Made by a program: the position numbers and the translations under genes. A DNA stretch of 64,000 bases from Isoetes taiwanensis. Its lineage: Eukaryota; Streptophyta; Lycopodiopsida; Isoetales; Isoetaceae. The stretch's first letter is position 1. Every line of letters starts with the position of its first letter. The notes under the pieces were generated by a model. The model worked only from the letters and a program-made list of their open reading frames with translations, was not told where the DNA came from and searched no databases. Shown one piece after another: positions 46,685 to 57,539 of this stretch. The DNA lies in NCBI GenBank assembly GCA_021234155.1, contig JAJEKV010000017.1:19891937-19955936 (forward strand), read 5' to 3'.

Positions 46685-48271
46685 TGTGACGTTCCAGCAT
46701 AATATACGCTCCCAATACGTATATTATAATTTGCCCTGCGTCACGCATACGTCACAATTGACATGTACTTGAGAGCAGGATAACGTTGCACCTAGGAGCT
46801 AAAGGTTGCACCTAGGGGGCAACCTTGGATGTTGGGTATGTAATTAAACATACACAACAAAAGGTTCCTTGTTCATCCATTTCCAAATGGCTTAAAGCCA
46901 TTTGCCCATGTGGATGCCCTAACCTAGATAGGGTCTATATAAGGGCTAAAACCCTAGACCCTAGCTCTCTTTTCATTTTGCCAATTAGGGTTCCCTAGAG
47001 CTTCCTTTCCTCTTTCGCATTTAGGGTTTCCCTGGGCCAATTCGACCAAGGTAAGACTCGAAATCGCATTGCCAGGGCTCAAAAAGTCGGTTTGCACAAC
47101 AAAGTTGTTGAGTAGCGATGCGTCTTCGGCAAGATCGAGGAACATGGACGCCAGGAGGATCGGGGAGCAAGCCAAGGAGCAGGTATCTAGTTGTTCTGTT
47201 GTGCAAAACCGTCTTTGGGCATGGCAATATGCTGGTTTAGTATGTTAGATCATCTCTGGAAGCCTTGTAGATCCCTAGATCTGAGACTCTAACATTGGAT
47301 GTTAAGTAGATAGATTGATATGATTCTCTATTTCTGTTCTGTGATATTGCATGTATTCCACTCTGTGATCTCCTTGTTGTGGGAAGGGGGTAGAGACCTA
47401 AAGGGTCGTGTAGTAGATGCTCCTAGCATAGCACCTTAGTTCCCACATAATTGCGCTCGTACGAGGAGCCCACCCGGTTGTGGGTGAAGGGGCAAGGCCT
47501 GTTGATAAGGAGGAACTTGTCTCATCGCGGGTGACCCCTCACGTAGTAAAGCCTATCGGGGGTCTTTGCTGGCTAGGCTTAATGGCTTGTCACTGCGTGT
47601 GGGCAAGGCATGAGCTCGACACTCGTGGGGTGGTGGATATGACCTTCCAGTGAGTTCAAGTCGAATAAGGGCAGTGGCCCTCTAGCCGCCTGCGATGAGC
47701 ATGGATACCTCTGGAGGAGAGGCAACTCTCTTCCTGCCTCATCGGGGCTGGGGAGATGCAACCCAGCAGTAGTAGCCCCTCTGGCTATTCACCCGGCAGG
47801 CTACGGCCAAGTCCCAACACTTTTCAGCCTACTCTGCAAAGTGTGCACGGGAGGGGTGGATGGAGTGGACTACCCTAAGCCATGTTCTATGCCAACCAAA
47901 TCCATTGCCATGAATTACGGCCTCGCAATGAACTCGAGGAGGCCTAGCCGCCACCATCCCCTTGAGTCCGAGCCCTGGGTAGGATCTCCCCTTTGTATTG
48001 TTGCTATGAAGGTATTGTTATCTCTGTGATGTTACTATCTCTATGGTGATTGTATTTGTATATTGTTAGTTGTGCTCACGTTTGTTGTTCACGCTTCCGC
48101 AGATAGGTCGATCCGATGGAAGACGGATGAATGACACATCCACTCTTCCCTTGCTGGCTCCGCCCCATGGGAGTAGAGTCAGGTGGATGGCCCATGTCAG
48201 GCAGCTGCCAGGGGGAATGCTCCTCCTTCGAATACGATGCGGGCATCGTATAAGGAGTAGGGGACGTCACA
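46685..48271 (+). repeat. 3' LTR (1587 bp)
   Basis: Starts TGTGACGTTCCAGC, ends GGGGACGTCACA, TATATAAG at 46936-46943. It pairs with the 5' LTR along its whole length. The stretch from about 48000 to 48271 differs from its partner by a single base by eye. Followed by the target duplicate AAGTA at 48272-48276. Confidence 0.97.
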
Positions 48272-48992
48272 AAGTATACCTGCATTCCTTAACTAAACTA
48301 TCCCCGGCAAATACGATAAACACACCAGAAAAAAGTTTTAGTGTTGACTATTGGTTAATTTTTATCAAGAAACCTTCTAATACCAGAGTGTCATATTTTA
48401 TCTGCTAATCTAATAGCAAGTTTCTCATCATCATTTCATAGAGAAACAAGATGCTGAGCATGAATCACGATGTAAAGAGGAGGATAGGCCTCCAAGAAAG
48501 AGATAACAAATTTGCAAAAGGAACTCGAGGCAGCAAAGGTAAGCAATTTACTAGTTAGAAAGAGTTAAGTTATGGTCTTGCACAAACAGTAACACAAGAT
48601 CTCTTTTCATGTGTGCGTCATTATTATGGCAACTTTGGCAGTTGGCAGCTGAAGAGAAAACTTCGCAAAGTAAGAAACTAAGAGACGCTCTTGAGCTATC
48701 AAAAAGGACAGCAGAAGGATTAGAACGTAAATTGGAGGAGATTACATTCCAAAATGAGCTTCTTCAGCAACAGGTATTGCCAAGAATTATCCTGTCTAAC
48801 AGTAGCAAGTCATATCAACTCCAAAGATTGTCTTGGCTTTCAGTTGAATGTATCAAGTCAGATAAAATATTTTAGGTCCCAAGTTTTCTTGTTGAAGATG
48901 AGTGTTTGTTTGATTTTACTAGGTAAAGGAACTATAGGGTCGTGATGTTATGGCTACTATTGCACATTATGATCTTGAACTTCGAAAGGTGA
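48272..48992 (+). pseudogene. Coiled-coil protein gene remnant, right exons
   Basis: It continues the gene interrupted at 35058. Exons: EKQDAEHESRCKEED then, after a frame change, EITNLQKELEAAK (about 48443-48538, before GTAAGC); LAAEEKTSQSKKLRDALELS with EGLERKLEEITFQNELLQQQ (about 48646-48774, before GTATTG); VKEL, a TAG stop, then GRDVMATIAHYDLELRK (about 48922-48988, before GTGAG). Clear heptads indicate a coiled coil. The stop and frame change show it is dead. The family is not certain. Confidence 0.6.
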
Positions 48993-49955
48993 GAGTAGTC
49001 TATTCTTTGTGTTCTTCTCTTTAAAAGGATCGTAGCATAGCTTACTGCTTAATATTGCAACCAGTAAGTCGACTTCTTCGTTAGAAAAACGTCAGCCAAA
49101 GCATAGGTGACATTAAAACTAAGTTGAATCTGTGGTGATATTCAACTTAAGTACCATTTCCAACTTCAGGAAACTTTCGTCAAATTGGGAGCCAGGTGGA
49201 AACTAGAGCATGATATTACAAAATGCATCGAGTGTATTAACTAGTTGGAGCTTCTAACTAGAAAATAAAGTATAAATCAGGTTTGTTTAACACTAGAGTT
49301 GTTACTGGAACTATTCTGGGTTCATCCACCAGAATTGGTCCAGCATACCCTCTGCCACTTAAACCCAGGTACCTAACAAGAGAAATTTCCATTTCACAAG
49401 ATACCACCTCTTTTGGAATCTTCACTCGATTCTTTATGGCCATGGAGAATTTCATGACCAATAGATTTACTGATATGTTGTGGTGATTGCCCAAACCTCA
49501 TTGAATTCAGCAGTTTTTACGCCAGGCCAGAACTGCATTCTTCAAACTTTCTAGCATAAAGGGGTCCAAACGTTTCTAAAATTGAAAGTAATTGACGTTT
49601 TATGATAAAACATGTTGATTTGCATGTTTTCATGTTTTGTTGCTATTAGATGGCATTATATGAAGTCGTCAAACCATTTTTAGCTCAAACAAGCTGTTTG
49701 AGGTCGTGAATTGTTTCTCCTTTACTATAACAAGTTTTGACGTAAGACTTGCGGCCATAAGTTGTCAACTCTAAGAGCTATAGTCCAATAATTTTTTAAA
49801 ATGTCTATAAGTCATGTTGATCTCAATTTTCACTAAAAAAGATTCGATACAGAATCCAGGACAAAAATAGAACTAACGTGGTTTAACTAAACTCATATAT
49901 AAGCTTTCTAAGGGCAATAAATGATGCACTCCATTTCATTCCACTTATACATTCA
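48993..49955. other. Unassigned sequence
   Basis: No supported gene. It may be intron or flank of the coiled-coil pseudogene. A short open frame at 49283-49486 has no recognised domain. Confidence 0.4.
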
Positions 49956-50109
49956 TCTTATATTATAATATTATACCGTGTGTCTTCAATGGAGCCCTAG
50001 ATCGGACGGTCGAGGATTTGATTGACCAACGATGGAGATGATATATGCGTGTCTTCAACTAAAATTGCTATGGCTTCAATATGATTCACTCAATCCGACG
50101 GTCAAACGA

Positions 50110-51365
50110 TGAAAGGGAAAAGGGAAAAGGGGAGGGGAAATTGAAGGAAAAGGAAAAGGGAGAGAGAAAGGACAAAAGGAAAGAAAGAAAGGGAAAAGGA
50201 GAAATGACAATATAAAAAAAAAGGGGGAAAAGCAAAAATAGAAAATAAAAAGGGGGAAGAAGGAAAAGGAATAAAAAAAAGGCAAGGAAGAGGAAAAGGG
50301 GAAAGAGAAGGAGAAAAGGAAAAGGAAAAGGGAAAAGATAAAAGGAAATAGAAAAGGGGATAGAAAAAGGAATAGGGGAGGGGGAAAGGGAAAGAAAAAG
50401 GGCACCGGGAGAAGGGTAAGAAGTAAGGGTGGGAAATGGAGAAAAAGGTAAGGGAAAATAAGAAAAGGTTGGGAAGAAGGAGATGAACAAAGCGCATGGG
50501 AAAAGTAAAAGGGAAAGGAAAAACGAAAAAGAGAGGGGGAAAAGGGCAAAAGAGAACTTGGGAAAAGAGAACGAGAAAAAGAGGAAAAAGGAAAGGGCAT
50601 GGAAAAAAGGGAAGAAAGAGGAAGGGTGAAGAAAGAGGAAAACAGAAGCAAAAAGAGCATCGAGAAAAAGAGAGAGGGAAAGGATGGAAAAGGGAGGAAA
50701 AGGGTGGAGGGGAAGGTAGAATAGGCAAAGGGTAGGGAGCAAGGAATAGATAAAGAGGAAAAGAGGAAGGAGAAAAAGGCAGGGAAAAAAAGGGAAGAAA
50801 AAAAGGGTGAGGAAATGGGAAAAAGAAAGGGAAAAAGAGTATGGGAAAGGGAAAAGAAAAAGAAAAATATGAAAGGAGAAAGTGGAAAGGGGAAAAGGGG
50901 GAAGAGGATGGGGAAAGAAAAGGAAAAGGGACACATAAAAAAAGGTTGAGAAACGGGAATGGAAAGAGGCATATGAAAAGGGAAAGGGAACGGGAAAGGG
51001 AAAATAAAAAGGAAGATGAAAGGGAAAGGAAAGGGCAAAAGGGCACAGAGCAAAGCGAAAGGGTGGGGAAAGTATGAAAAGGGAATGGAAAGTTGAAAGG
51101 AAAAGGGAAACGGGAAGGGAAAGCAAAAAGGGCATGAGGAAAGGGGAGAGGGAAATGGGAAAAGGACACGTGATCAAGAGGAACATGGTGGGGAAAGGAA
51201 GAAAAGGGCACATGAAAAGGTAAGCAAAAGAGGACGAAAAAAAATGCATGGTAATAAGAAAGAGAAAAGGAAACGGAAAATGAAGAGGAAAGGGAAAAGA
51301 AAAGGAAAAAAGGGTAGTGGAAAAAGGAAGGGAAAAAGGCGATCAGAAAAAGAGAGAAAAAAAAG
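50110..51365 (+). repeat. ~1.25 kb polypurine tract
   Basis: Almost only A and G (GGAAAAGGG, GAAAGG, AAGGAAAAG types) for more than 1.2 kb, with scattered T and C. It is not a simple microsatellite. The long Phe/Ser/Pro frames on the minus strand are only its reflection. Such mirror-like purine tracts can adopt triplex (H-DNA) form. Confidence 0.92.
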
Positions 51366-51506
51366 ATAGATAAATAGTATTTTAATGTCACACCACTAGG
51401 CAGCATCCAACTGGACATGTGACCACACACCACACTACATTGTTTGCAAGGGGAAGGGAAGGTAAAGGGAGGGAAAAGGGGGTTAGAAAAAAGAAAAAAG
51501 GGAGAA

Positions 51507-51547
51507 TGAATAGAATAGAATAGAATAGAATAGAATAGAATAGAATA
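51507..51547 (+). repeat. (TAGAA)n microsatellite
   Basis: About seven tandem TAGAA units, inside Helitron 3 near its 3' end. Confidence 0.9.
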
Positions 51548-51987
51548 AAGGGAGAATTTAAAGGTTCCTAATTTATGCCCAGCAACGCTGGGCACCATTA
51601 CTAGTAATAAAGAATTTTATGAACTTAAATATGGTGAATAACCATGTATTCTTTACATTTAGAAGTGGTTGCCACTACACAAAATTAGAGTTTAGCTAAG
51701 GTAATAATACAAAAAACTCATCTTTTATGGTAGGCAATATTTTTTACTAGTAATGGTGCCCAGCGTTGCTGGGCATAAGTTGAAACCTATGTGAAGGATA
51801 ACCTATTCAGCTCAAACTCTTTGTCATAAATGTAACATAATGAAGCAAATCCATAGGAAAATTATCATTTGTTCTCAAATTTTTTGTCATAAATCTAACA
51901 TAATGTGACCTTTCTATTATTGTGGTAAAATTCTTCTTTACATAGTAATGGTGTCCAGTGTAATAGAAACTAAGATATCTCTAGAAT

Positions 51988-53430
51988 TTAAGTGCCTATT
52001 TCATCTCGTAGAATCTCTTTGTATACTACATTAGGTGTAAACCTCCTATTGTTTTTTAGCAGCGTTCCTTGTCTCGAGGTGTCTTGAATATATACCTTCA
52101 CTCCGTGTTGTGTGGTGCACCTTGAGAATGCGACATAGAGCTGGCCATGTATGAAAACTGGCGTTGGTAGGTAGATGCCAACGGAGGTCATGGACTGGCC
52201 TTGCGACTTGTTGATTGTCATCGAGAATGCGAGTCGCACGGGGAACTGTCTTCGTTTGAAGGGGAGGAGGTCACTGTCTGATGGCTCTAGAGTTATCCTT
52301 GGTATGAGGACCCGTGTTCCTTTGTAGGTGCCTGTGATTATCTCTGCATCTATGATTCTTGGGTGCGCTTTGATGACGCGAAGGCGGGTGCCATTGCAGA
52401 GACCGGCCTTTGGGTTCATGTTTCTGAGTAGGATGATGATGGCTCCGTCCTTGATGTGCAGCTTATGCGGTGGCATGCCGGAAGGGGTTAGGTGGTTGAT
52501 GAACTCGATTGGGAAGTCCCTTGTAGCATCTTAAGCCTTCGCATGATGTTGTCTACGCCAGATATATATGGAGTTGTCCATTCAACCTTAAGAGGACCTT
52601 ATCGTTGATCTTCACGTGTCTTCATTCTTTTTTGGTGCCGGGATGGCTTTGTCATACAACATGTGCACATTTGCCTCCGTTATTTCCTTGTCAAGATGTC
52701 AATCAAGTCGCCTTCCACAACACATTCTTCGGGTATCTCAACCAAGTCGCGGTGAGCCCTCGACTCATTATGCATCCGTTCCCCATTACCGGGACGTAGC
52801 GACCAATTTGAGAAGATTTGTTCGCTTTTTCCCACCCGCATATTTTGTGTCACCTTGTGGGTCCCGGTTAGTCCACAAATGGGTTCCGCTTGACACGCCG
52901 AGATGACTTCCGCCCTTGTTGCACGTTTGACCACAGGCAACTGCTGCCGAAAGTCGCCGCCGGTGAGCATTATCATTCCCCCAAACGGCCTATCATCCTG
53001 GCGGATCTCGCGTAAAAGCCCTGTCCGACGGGCGGTGAGTGCATGCGCGTGTGCGCCATTCCCATTTCGTCCCATACCATGATGCTTGCCTTTCTAAGTA
53101 CCTCGCTTTGTTGGCTTGTTGCACGCAATCGCGGATGTTGCCTCTTGTGTCAGGTTGAGTGGTAACTTGAACGTCGAATGGACTGTTTGTGCTCCCTTCA
53201 AGAGGAGGCCGGGCAATGCCCGCCCAAGCCACCGATACAACACCAACACCACATCCTCTTAGTATACCGATCCGGTCCGTTGAAGAGGAAAGTCTTGCCC
53301 GCGGCCTCCCCGCCGTCCACATTGATACATGGGGCTTGATGTTGGTTGATTGCATCAAGGATAATGTCGGCTATGTGCCTTTGCTCCCCCTGTTGAGCTT
53401 GCCGTAGTTTTCCCCGTCCCTCTTTCAACT
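51988..53430 (-). pseudogene. Helitron Pif1-type helicase domain, broken
   Basis: Reading on the minus strand: a Walker A with altered residues (GGEAAGKTFL, near 53300), FDVQVTTQPDTRGNIRDCVQ (about 53100-53180), a Walker B region with WDEMG (about 53060), GGMIMLTGGDFRQQLPVVKR (about 52925-52985), and the C-terminal motifs TINKSQGQSM and GQLYVAFSRCT (52100-52240). The stop is at 51988. Pif1-type 5'-3' helicases unwind DNA during rolling-circle transposition. Frame changes near 52480-52700, 53000 and 53200 break it. Confidence 0.9.
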
Positions 53431-54429
53431 CCTTTTCTCATCGATCGGTCCTGCTTTCATTTGGGAAATTGCCTAGAATGTCTAGCCGTAGTTCCGTAGT
53501 CCAAGCCGACATGTGCATCCGCTCATCCGGAAAATTTCGTCAATGTCTTTTAATGCATTGTTGTAAGCTTGCTCTTTGTGGCATCCGTCGTCGGTAATCT
53601 TCCTCGCCAGGGCTGTCCTTGAAGAGCTCCCATAGCCGCGTGGATCTTGTGGGTCATTGTACAGCAAATGAATGCGAATGTTTGGCGAAGTCGCTTTGGC
53701 ATCCGAAAGTTGCTCGCATCTTCGAAAGTGTTTTCTCCCACTTTCGGCATCGCCTTCCGATGGCCGAGCTCTTTGGCAGCTTCCTTTGAAAGTTGAACAT
53801 AGTTTTCCATTGACGGTGCGCATATCTTCTCGCTGGTCGCACCCTTTGATATGTAGCAACAGAAGACGAAGGTAATAGCGGTCACCATCCTTAGGGCTCA
53901 CATTGTACATTCGTGATGAGCTTGAACTTTCCCTTCCTCTTTTTCCGGACGCCCGCGCGTAAAATGTGTAGTGTCTTTGGGGGATTTCGGGTAAGTGTAT
54001 TCACGCGCAACCGGGTCGTTCTTGTTGAGCTCAAACCATGCGGTCAGCGATTGTTTGCTTTTGCATCCGCCGCCGATGGCTTGTCTTTCTTGGCCTTCTT
54101 GATAATACATAGCCTTGGTTGTTTGGCGGATGAACGGTAGTCTCCGGTAATCGTGGGGAATTGCCATGCATCCCCGAACCCATATAACCTCCACATGGCT
54201 TCACCGCAGAGACGATCTCAGATCAAGGTATTGCTCCACCTCGTCCCAATTGAATGTGGATGTTGATTCCCCTCAGGTTCTACAAAGGACCTTGATGGAT
54301 GCTCGATCATGCCCTTTGTGGATATACTTGTAGATATACTTTCGCCCCCAACGGCAAACACTTTGCTCTACATTGATATGTGCTTTATTTTCAAGCAGCC
54401 ATCGATTATGGGGAACTATCCATCCATTG
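53431..54429 (-). pseudogene. Rep C-terminal and linker region, broken
   Basis: It holds the Rep tyrosine motif KYIYKYIHKGHDR (about 54310-54352), with two tyrosines spaced as in eukaryotic Helitron Reps. Then come PFIRQTTKAMYYQEGQERQA (about 54080-54140), a LTAWFELNKNDPVAREYTYP stretch, and LYNDPQDPRG-type helicase lead-in near 53640. Several frame changes occur. These parts join the HUH nuclease to the helicase. Confidence 0.85.
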
Positions 54430-56295
54430 TCAATAGGCGTGTTGCCCCTCATGAAGTGGCCTCAGTATCCCGCCTTTCTCAGTACTCGGGTAGCCATTTG
54501 CACTGACTTTGGTATTGTCATTAAATGTCTTTGGATATCCCTTTGTGCATTCCTTTATTGGGCTGCTTTCCTTGGCTTGCATGCAAGGTGCGTTTGGGTT
54601 GAGGGCCCCGCATGGGCCGTGGACCATATGCTTGATGACGATCTCTCTCAGGTTGGGGTTTTCTGGGCCTGGCACCTCAGCACTCGTGATGCTGTCAATG
54701 GCGTCGCTATCCCGGATCTTGTCTTGTTGCTCGAGAATCATGAGAAGGTGGCAGTGCGGCAAGCCTCGTTTTTGGAACTCTATAGTGTAAGTGTGCGCCT
54801 TCACCTTGCCCAAGATATCATTTTCGAAGAGATCATGAAAGAACTCTTTGAGCTTTGTGTGGAATACGCGTACAACCAAATCTGGCCTATCATGCGGCTG
54901 TTGTCCAGGAAGCAGGTTGTGTCTAATCTCTATCCAATTTGGGTTGGATGTAAATGTTACAAAGAGGTCGGCTTTGCCAAATCTTCGGATCAAGGCCATT
55001 GAATCCTGATAGTTTTGTTCCATTGCCCTCGGGCTGCCAGTGTGTGAGGAGGGCAGGATGACCAGCTTGCCGGATCTTAAGCCTCTTTGCTCTGCCTCGT
55101 GGTCTATGTAGTCAATAAGGCCTTGGTACAACTCGACCCGCAACTTCCTTTGGTTTTGCTTGATCCAGTTTAGTTCATTTGCCTCCACTCTCGAGTAGAC
55201 ATCAACAATGAATTGTTGTGTTAGCTTGCCTGCACAAAGCAGTGGATTGCAAGCTAATCTCCTGATTGCCAGCCGGTAATTGTAGAATTGAAGCATGCTT
55301 ACATTTTCATGTTTTCTTGAAGACGTTGATGTGGAAGATGTTTCTGCTTTCTTGATTCCTATCCTCCAGCCTTGGTCACCAAAGGGGAAGAGAATGGGAT
55401 AAACCAAGGGATCAAGGTTTGGGTTTGTGATTGGTATTTTCTTGAGGCCGCCATCCTTTTGGTGTATGCAGATGTCCCTATCGAATGGTGGCTCTCCGTC
55501 TGCATTGACAAATATAACTGCGACTTCGTTTGAGCATGCTGGGTTATACCTCCTAAGGTCCAGGTTTCGAGCAGTGTTAAAGTACATCTTGACGTCCGTC
55601 ACCCCTTCGCCGGACTGTTGTGCATGCTTCTCTACATCATGCATCATCATGAGGGCTGCTGCATAGGGGCTGATATTGCGTAGCAAGGCATCCAGTTCTT
55701 TCAGAAGTTGGCTGTCACAATTTTCATTCTGTGGATTTTGAGCTCGTGTTTCATGTGCAAAATCGGCATCTAGAATATAGAGCTGTGAATATGTTGGTGC
55801 TTGCGAACCATCGGCATAAGCTGGACCTACTCTATGGTAGGTTTGTCCTTGGATCTTGAAACAGTATGGTCCGTGGCCTTGGAACTGCTCGATGTTGGCG
55901 CCAAAGGATGCAAAGGCAAGAGCACTATTGTAGGCCCTGATGTGTTGGTGGAAGTTACTGCTTTTTGGATGTTGATGGCTCAATAGGCTCTGAATGAGAT
56001 GGGGGATTGGTTGTAGGGGTTCTAACTTGATTTGTCCATCATGGCAGCAGTTTGTACCATCATCCTTGAATGCAAGTGCCCCACAGTGTATGCACTCCCT
56101 ATTCAATGAACCGCAATGGTGTCGTTCTACTTGTCTGACTTCAAGTGTCCTTGCTATTCTGTATGTGGGTGGTTGAGCTCGCCATCGACGATGATATTGT
56201 GCAAGTTCATCCAACCTTTGTTGGCGCTCTTCTTCTGTTTCTATGGCAGCTTGTTGGGCTCTCCTTTGGAATTGATATTGGGCGAGTTCGGCCAA
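54430..56295 (-). pseudogene. Helitron Rep N-terminal part with HUH nuclease domain
   Basis: A 621-codon open stretch. In order: basic N-terminal repeats (two diverged copies of RxxQQAAIETEEERQQRLDE-type sequence); CGALAFKDDG zinc-type region; PLVYPILFPFGDQGW; MLQFYNYRLAIRR; LFVTFTSNPNWIEI; and the nuclease motif GLPHCHLLMILEQ, with the paired histidines that bind the metal. HUH nucleases cut and join DNA strands in rolling-circle transposition. The catalytic tyrosines lie beyond the end of this frame, so this segment alone is incomplete. Confidence 0.93.
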
Positions 56296-56530
56296 TCTTT
56301 GTTGATGTTCTTCTTCTGTTTCTGTAGCAACCTGTTGGGCTCTCCTGTTGCGCCGATATTGGACGTCTTTGTCTAATCTTCGTCGACGTTGGGCTTCGCT
56401 TTTACGTAGCGATGTTTGTAGCTTCCTTTTTTGTAATACTCTCTTTGTTTTAATAATTGAGCTTCACGATCCCGTCTTTGTCTCTCTCGCGGACGCTTCT
56501 CCCTAGACTTAATTCTTGCAACCTAAGCCC

Positions 56531-57539
56531 GCTTTCTCGATCCTCCGTCATCCCAATTAGTAGTCAAAGAGAATGTTAAAGTTCTATGATTTGTTGTTCT
56601 TCCATATTCCAATAGTGGTTTTAAGCGTAGGCAAAGGTGGAAAGGCAACGTAAATGAGATAAAAGGTAGGTAAAAAGATTCTTCAACACCACGTCAAAAA
56701 AAAAAAAAAAGGGTGACAAAAAAAAGTTCCCAAAAGGCCTCGCAAAAAGGAAAAAGGTCTTTTAGGAAAAAGGTCTTTTTTTGCCTTTGACGTACAACCT
56801 TGGTATTATTTTTGTGGCCCTTTGTGTTTGACTTTTTACCTTGGTGTAATTTTGTTGGCTCTCTACATTTTTTTTAGGTTGCATTTTTGTTCCTTTTGGT
56901 TTTAAAACGGATTTCTTGGTCATTGCATTTTGGGAGTTACCTGCATTCGCAGCCTTTGCCACAAAAAGGATCCTCTAGGTCGCATTTGCAGCCAACTCCA
57001 TCGTCAAAGTTGTCCCTTTTCTTCTTTACTAAAAACTCATCCGCTAGATAGTTAAGGTCATAATATCCATACTTCCATTGGGCTCGAAATCTTTATTTAT
57101 AAAGAAGGTTCTAATTTTAAAAAGCAACCGCAATGAACCGATCAATGTTTTTCTTGATGGATACCTCTTTAGCATTTTCTATTTGCTTCCACATTTTCTC
57201 GCCACTTCATCAAAAAATCCATGCTCAAACCGAACTCCCCGTGTTAGATCCGGTAACGCCGCAACTACTACGCGCTTTAGTGGGCGTAAGATCGCATGTA
57301 AAACTCGCAGATTTGTTTGATTCCAGTTTGATTGCCCCTTTGACGATGAATGCAATGGCTCACTAACATTGTTTTCTTACATTTCCTCTAAACCCGAAAT
57401 AAAAAGAAAAGGCAAAGCTTGTGTCGATTGAGTGCTTGGTGACATACCGGGAGAACTTGAACTACCAAAGACTAAGTCGGGGCATATTTTTGTAAGACAT
57501 TTGTTGCCCCTTGAAGTGGCAACATGAAGAAAAAGATGA
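56531..57539. other. Unassigned sequence upstream of Helitron 4 Rep
   Basis: Contains A-runs (56698-56710) and pairs of AAAGGTCTTTT. No gene supported. It may include the lost 5' part of Helitron 4. Confidence 0.4.

Larger units (their letters stand above)
35059..48271 (+). mobile_element. 13.2 kb Ty3/gypsy chromovirus-type LTR retrotransposon carrying a histone H3 ORF
   Basis: It is bounded by TG...CA LTRs (35059-36642 and 46685-48271) and by the 5-bp target duplication AAGTA (35054-35058 and 48272-48276). A primer-binding site TGGTATCAGAGC follows the left LTR and a purine tract precedes the right. The interior order is: histone H3-like ORF, second accessory ORF, gag, protease, reverse transcriptase, RNase H, integrase, chromodomain. 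That order (RT before INT) is Ty3/gypsy, and the chromodomain marks a chromovirus. Gag and pol are frame-broken while the histone ORF is intact. Confidence 0.95.
49956..51604 (+). mobile_element. Helitron 3, non-autonomous, 1649 bp
   Basis: It starts TCTTATATTATAATA after an A and ends with GCCCAGC-AAC-GCTGGGC, ACCATTA and CTAG at 51604, followed by T. Nearly all of its interior is a purine tract. No Rep or helicase. Confidence 0.92.
51747..56530 (-). mobile_element. Helitron 4, Rep/helicase-encoding, minus strand, decayed
   Basis: Its 3' end is at 51747 on the minus strand: hairpin GCCCAGC-AAC-GCTGGGC, ACCATTA, CTAG, then T (plus-strand A at 51746). A decayed second end-like motif lies at 51942-51960 (AGTAATGGTGTCCAGTG), with a duplicated neighbouring phrase (TTGTCATAAATSTAACATAA). 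Rep and helicase regions follow in order toward higher coordinates. The 5' TC end was not found; a match to TCTTATATTATAAT is absent up to 58 kb, so the 5' end is lost or different. Confidence 0.88.

Noticed and set aside
50076-51598. Long minus-strand frames up to 498 codons rich in Phe, Ser, Pro and Leu
   Set aside because: They are the reverse reading of the purine tract; three frames are open at once, as expected from composition.
54373-55002. Plus-strand frame of 209 codons
   Set aside because: Shadow of the Helitron Rep reading frame on the minus strand.
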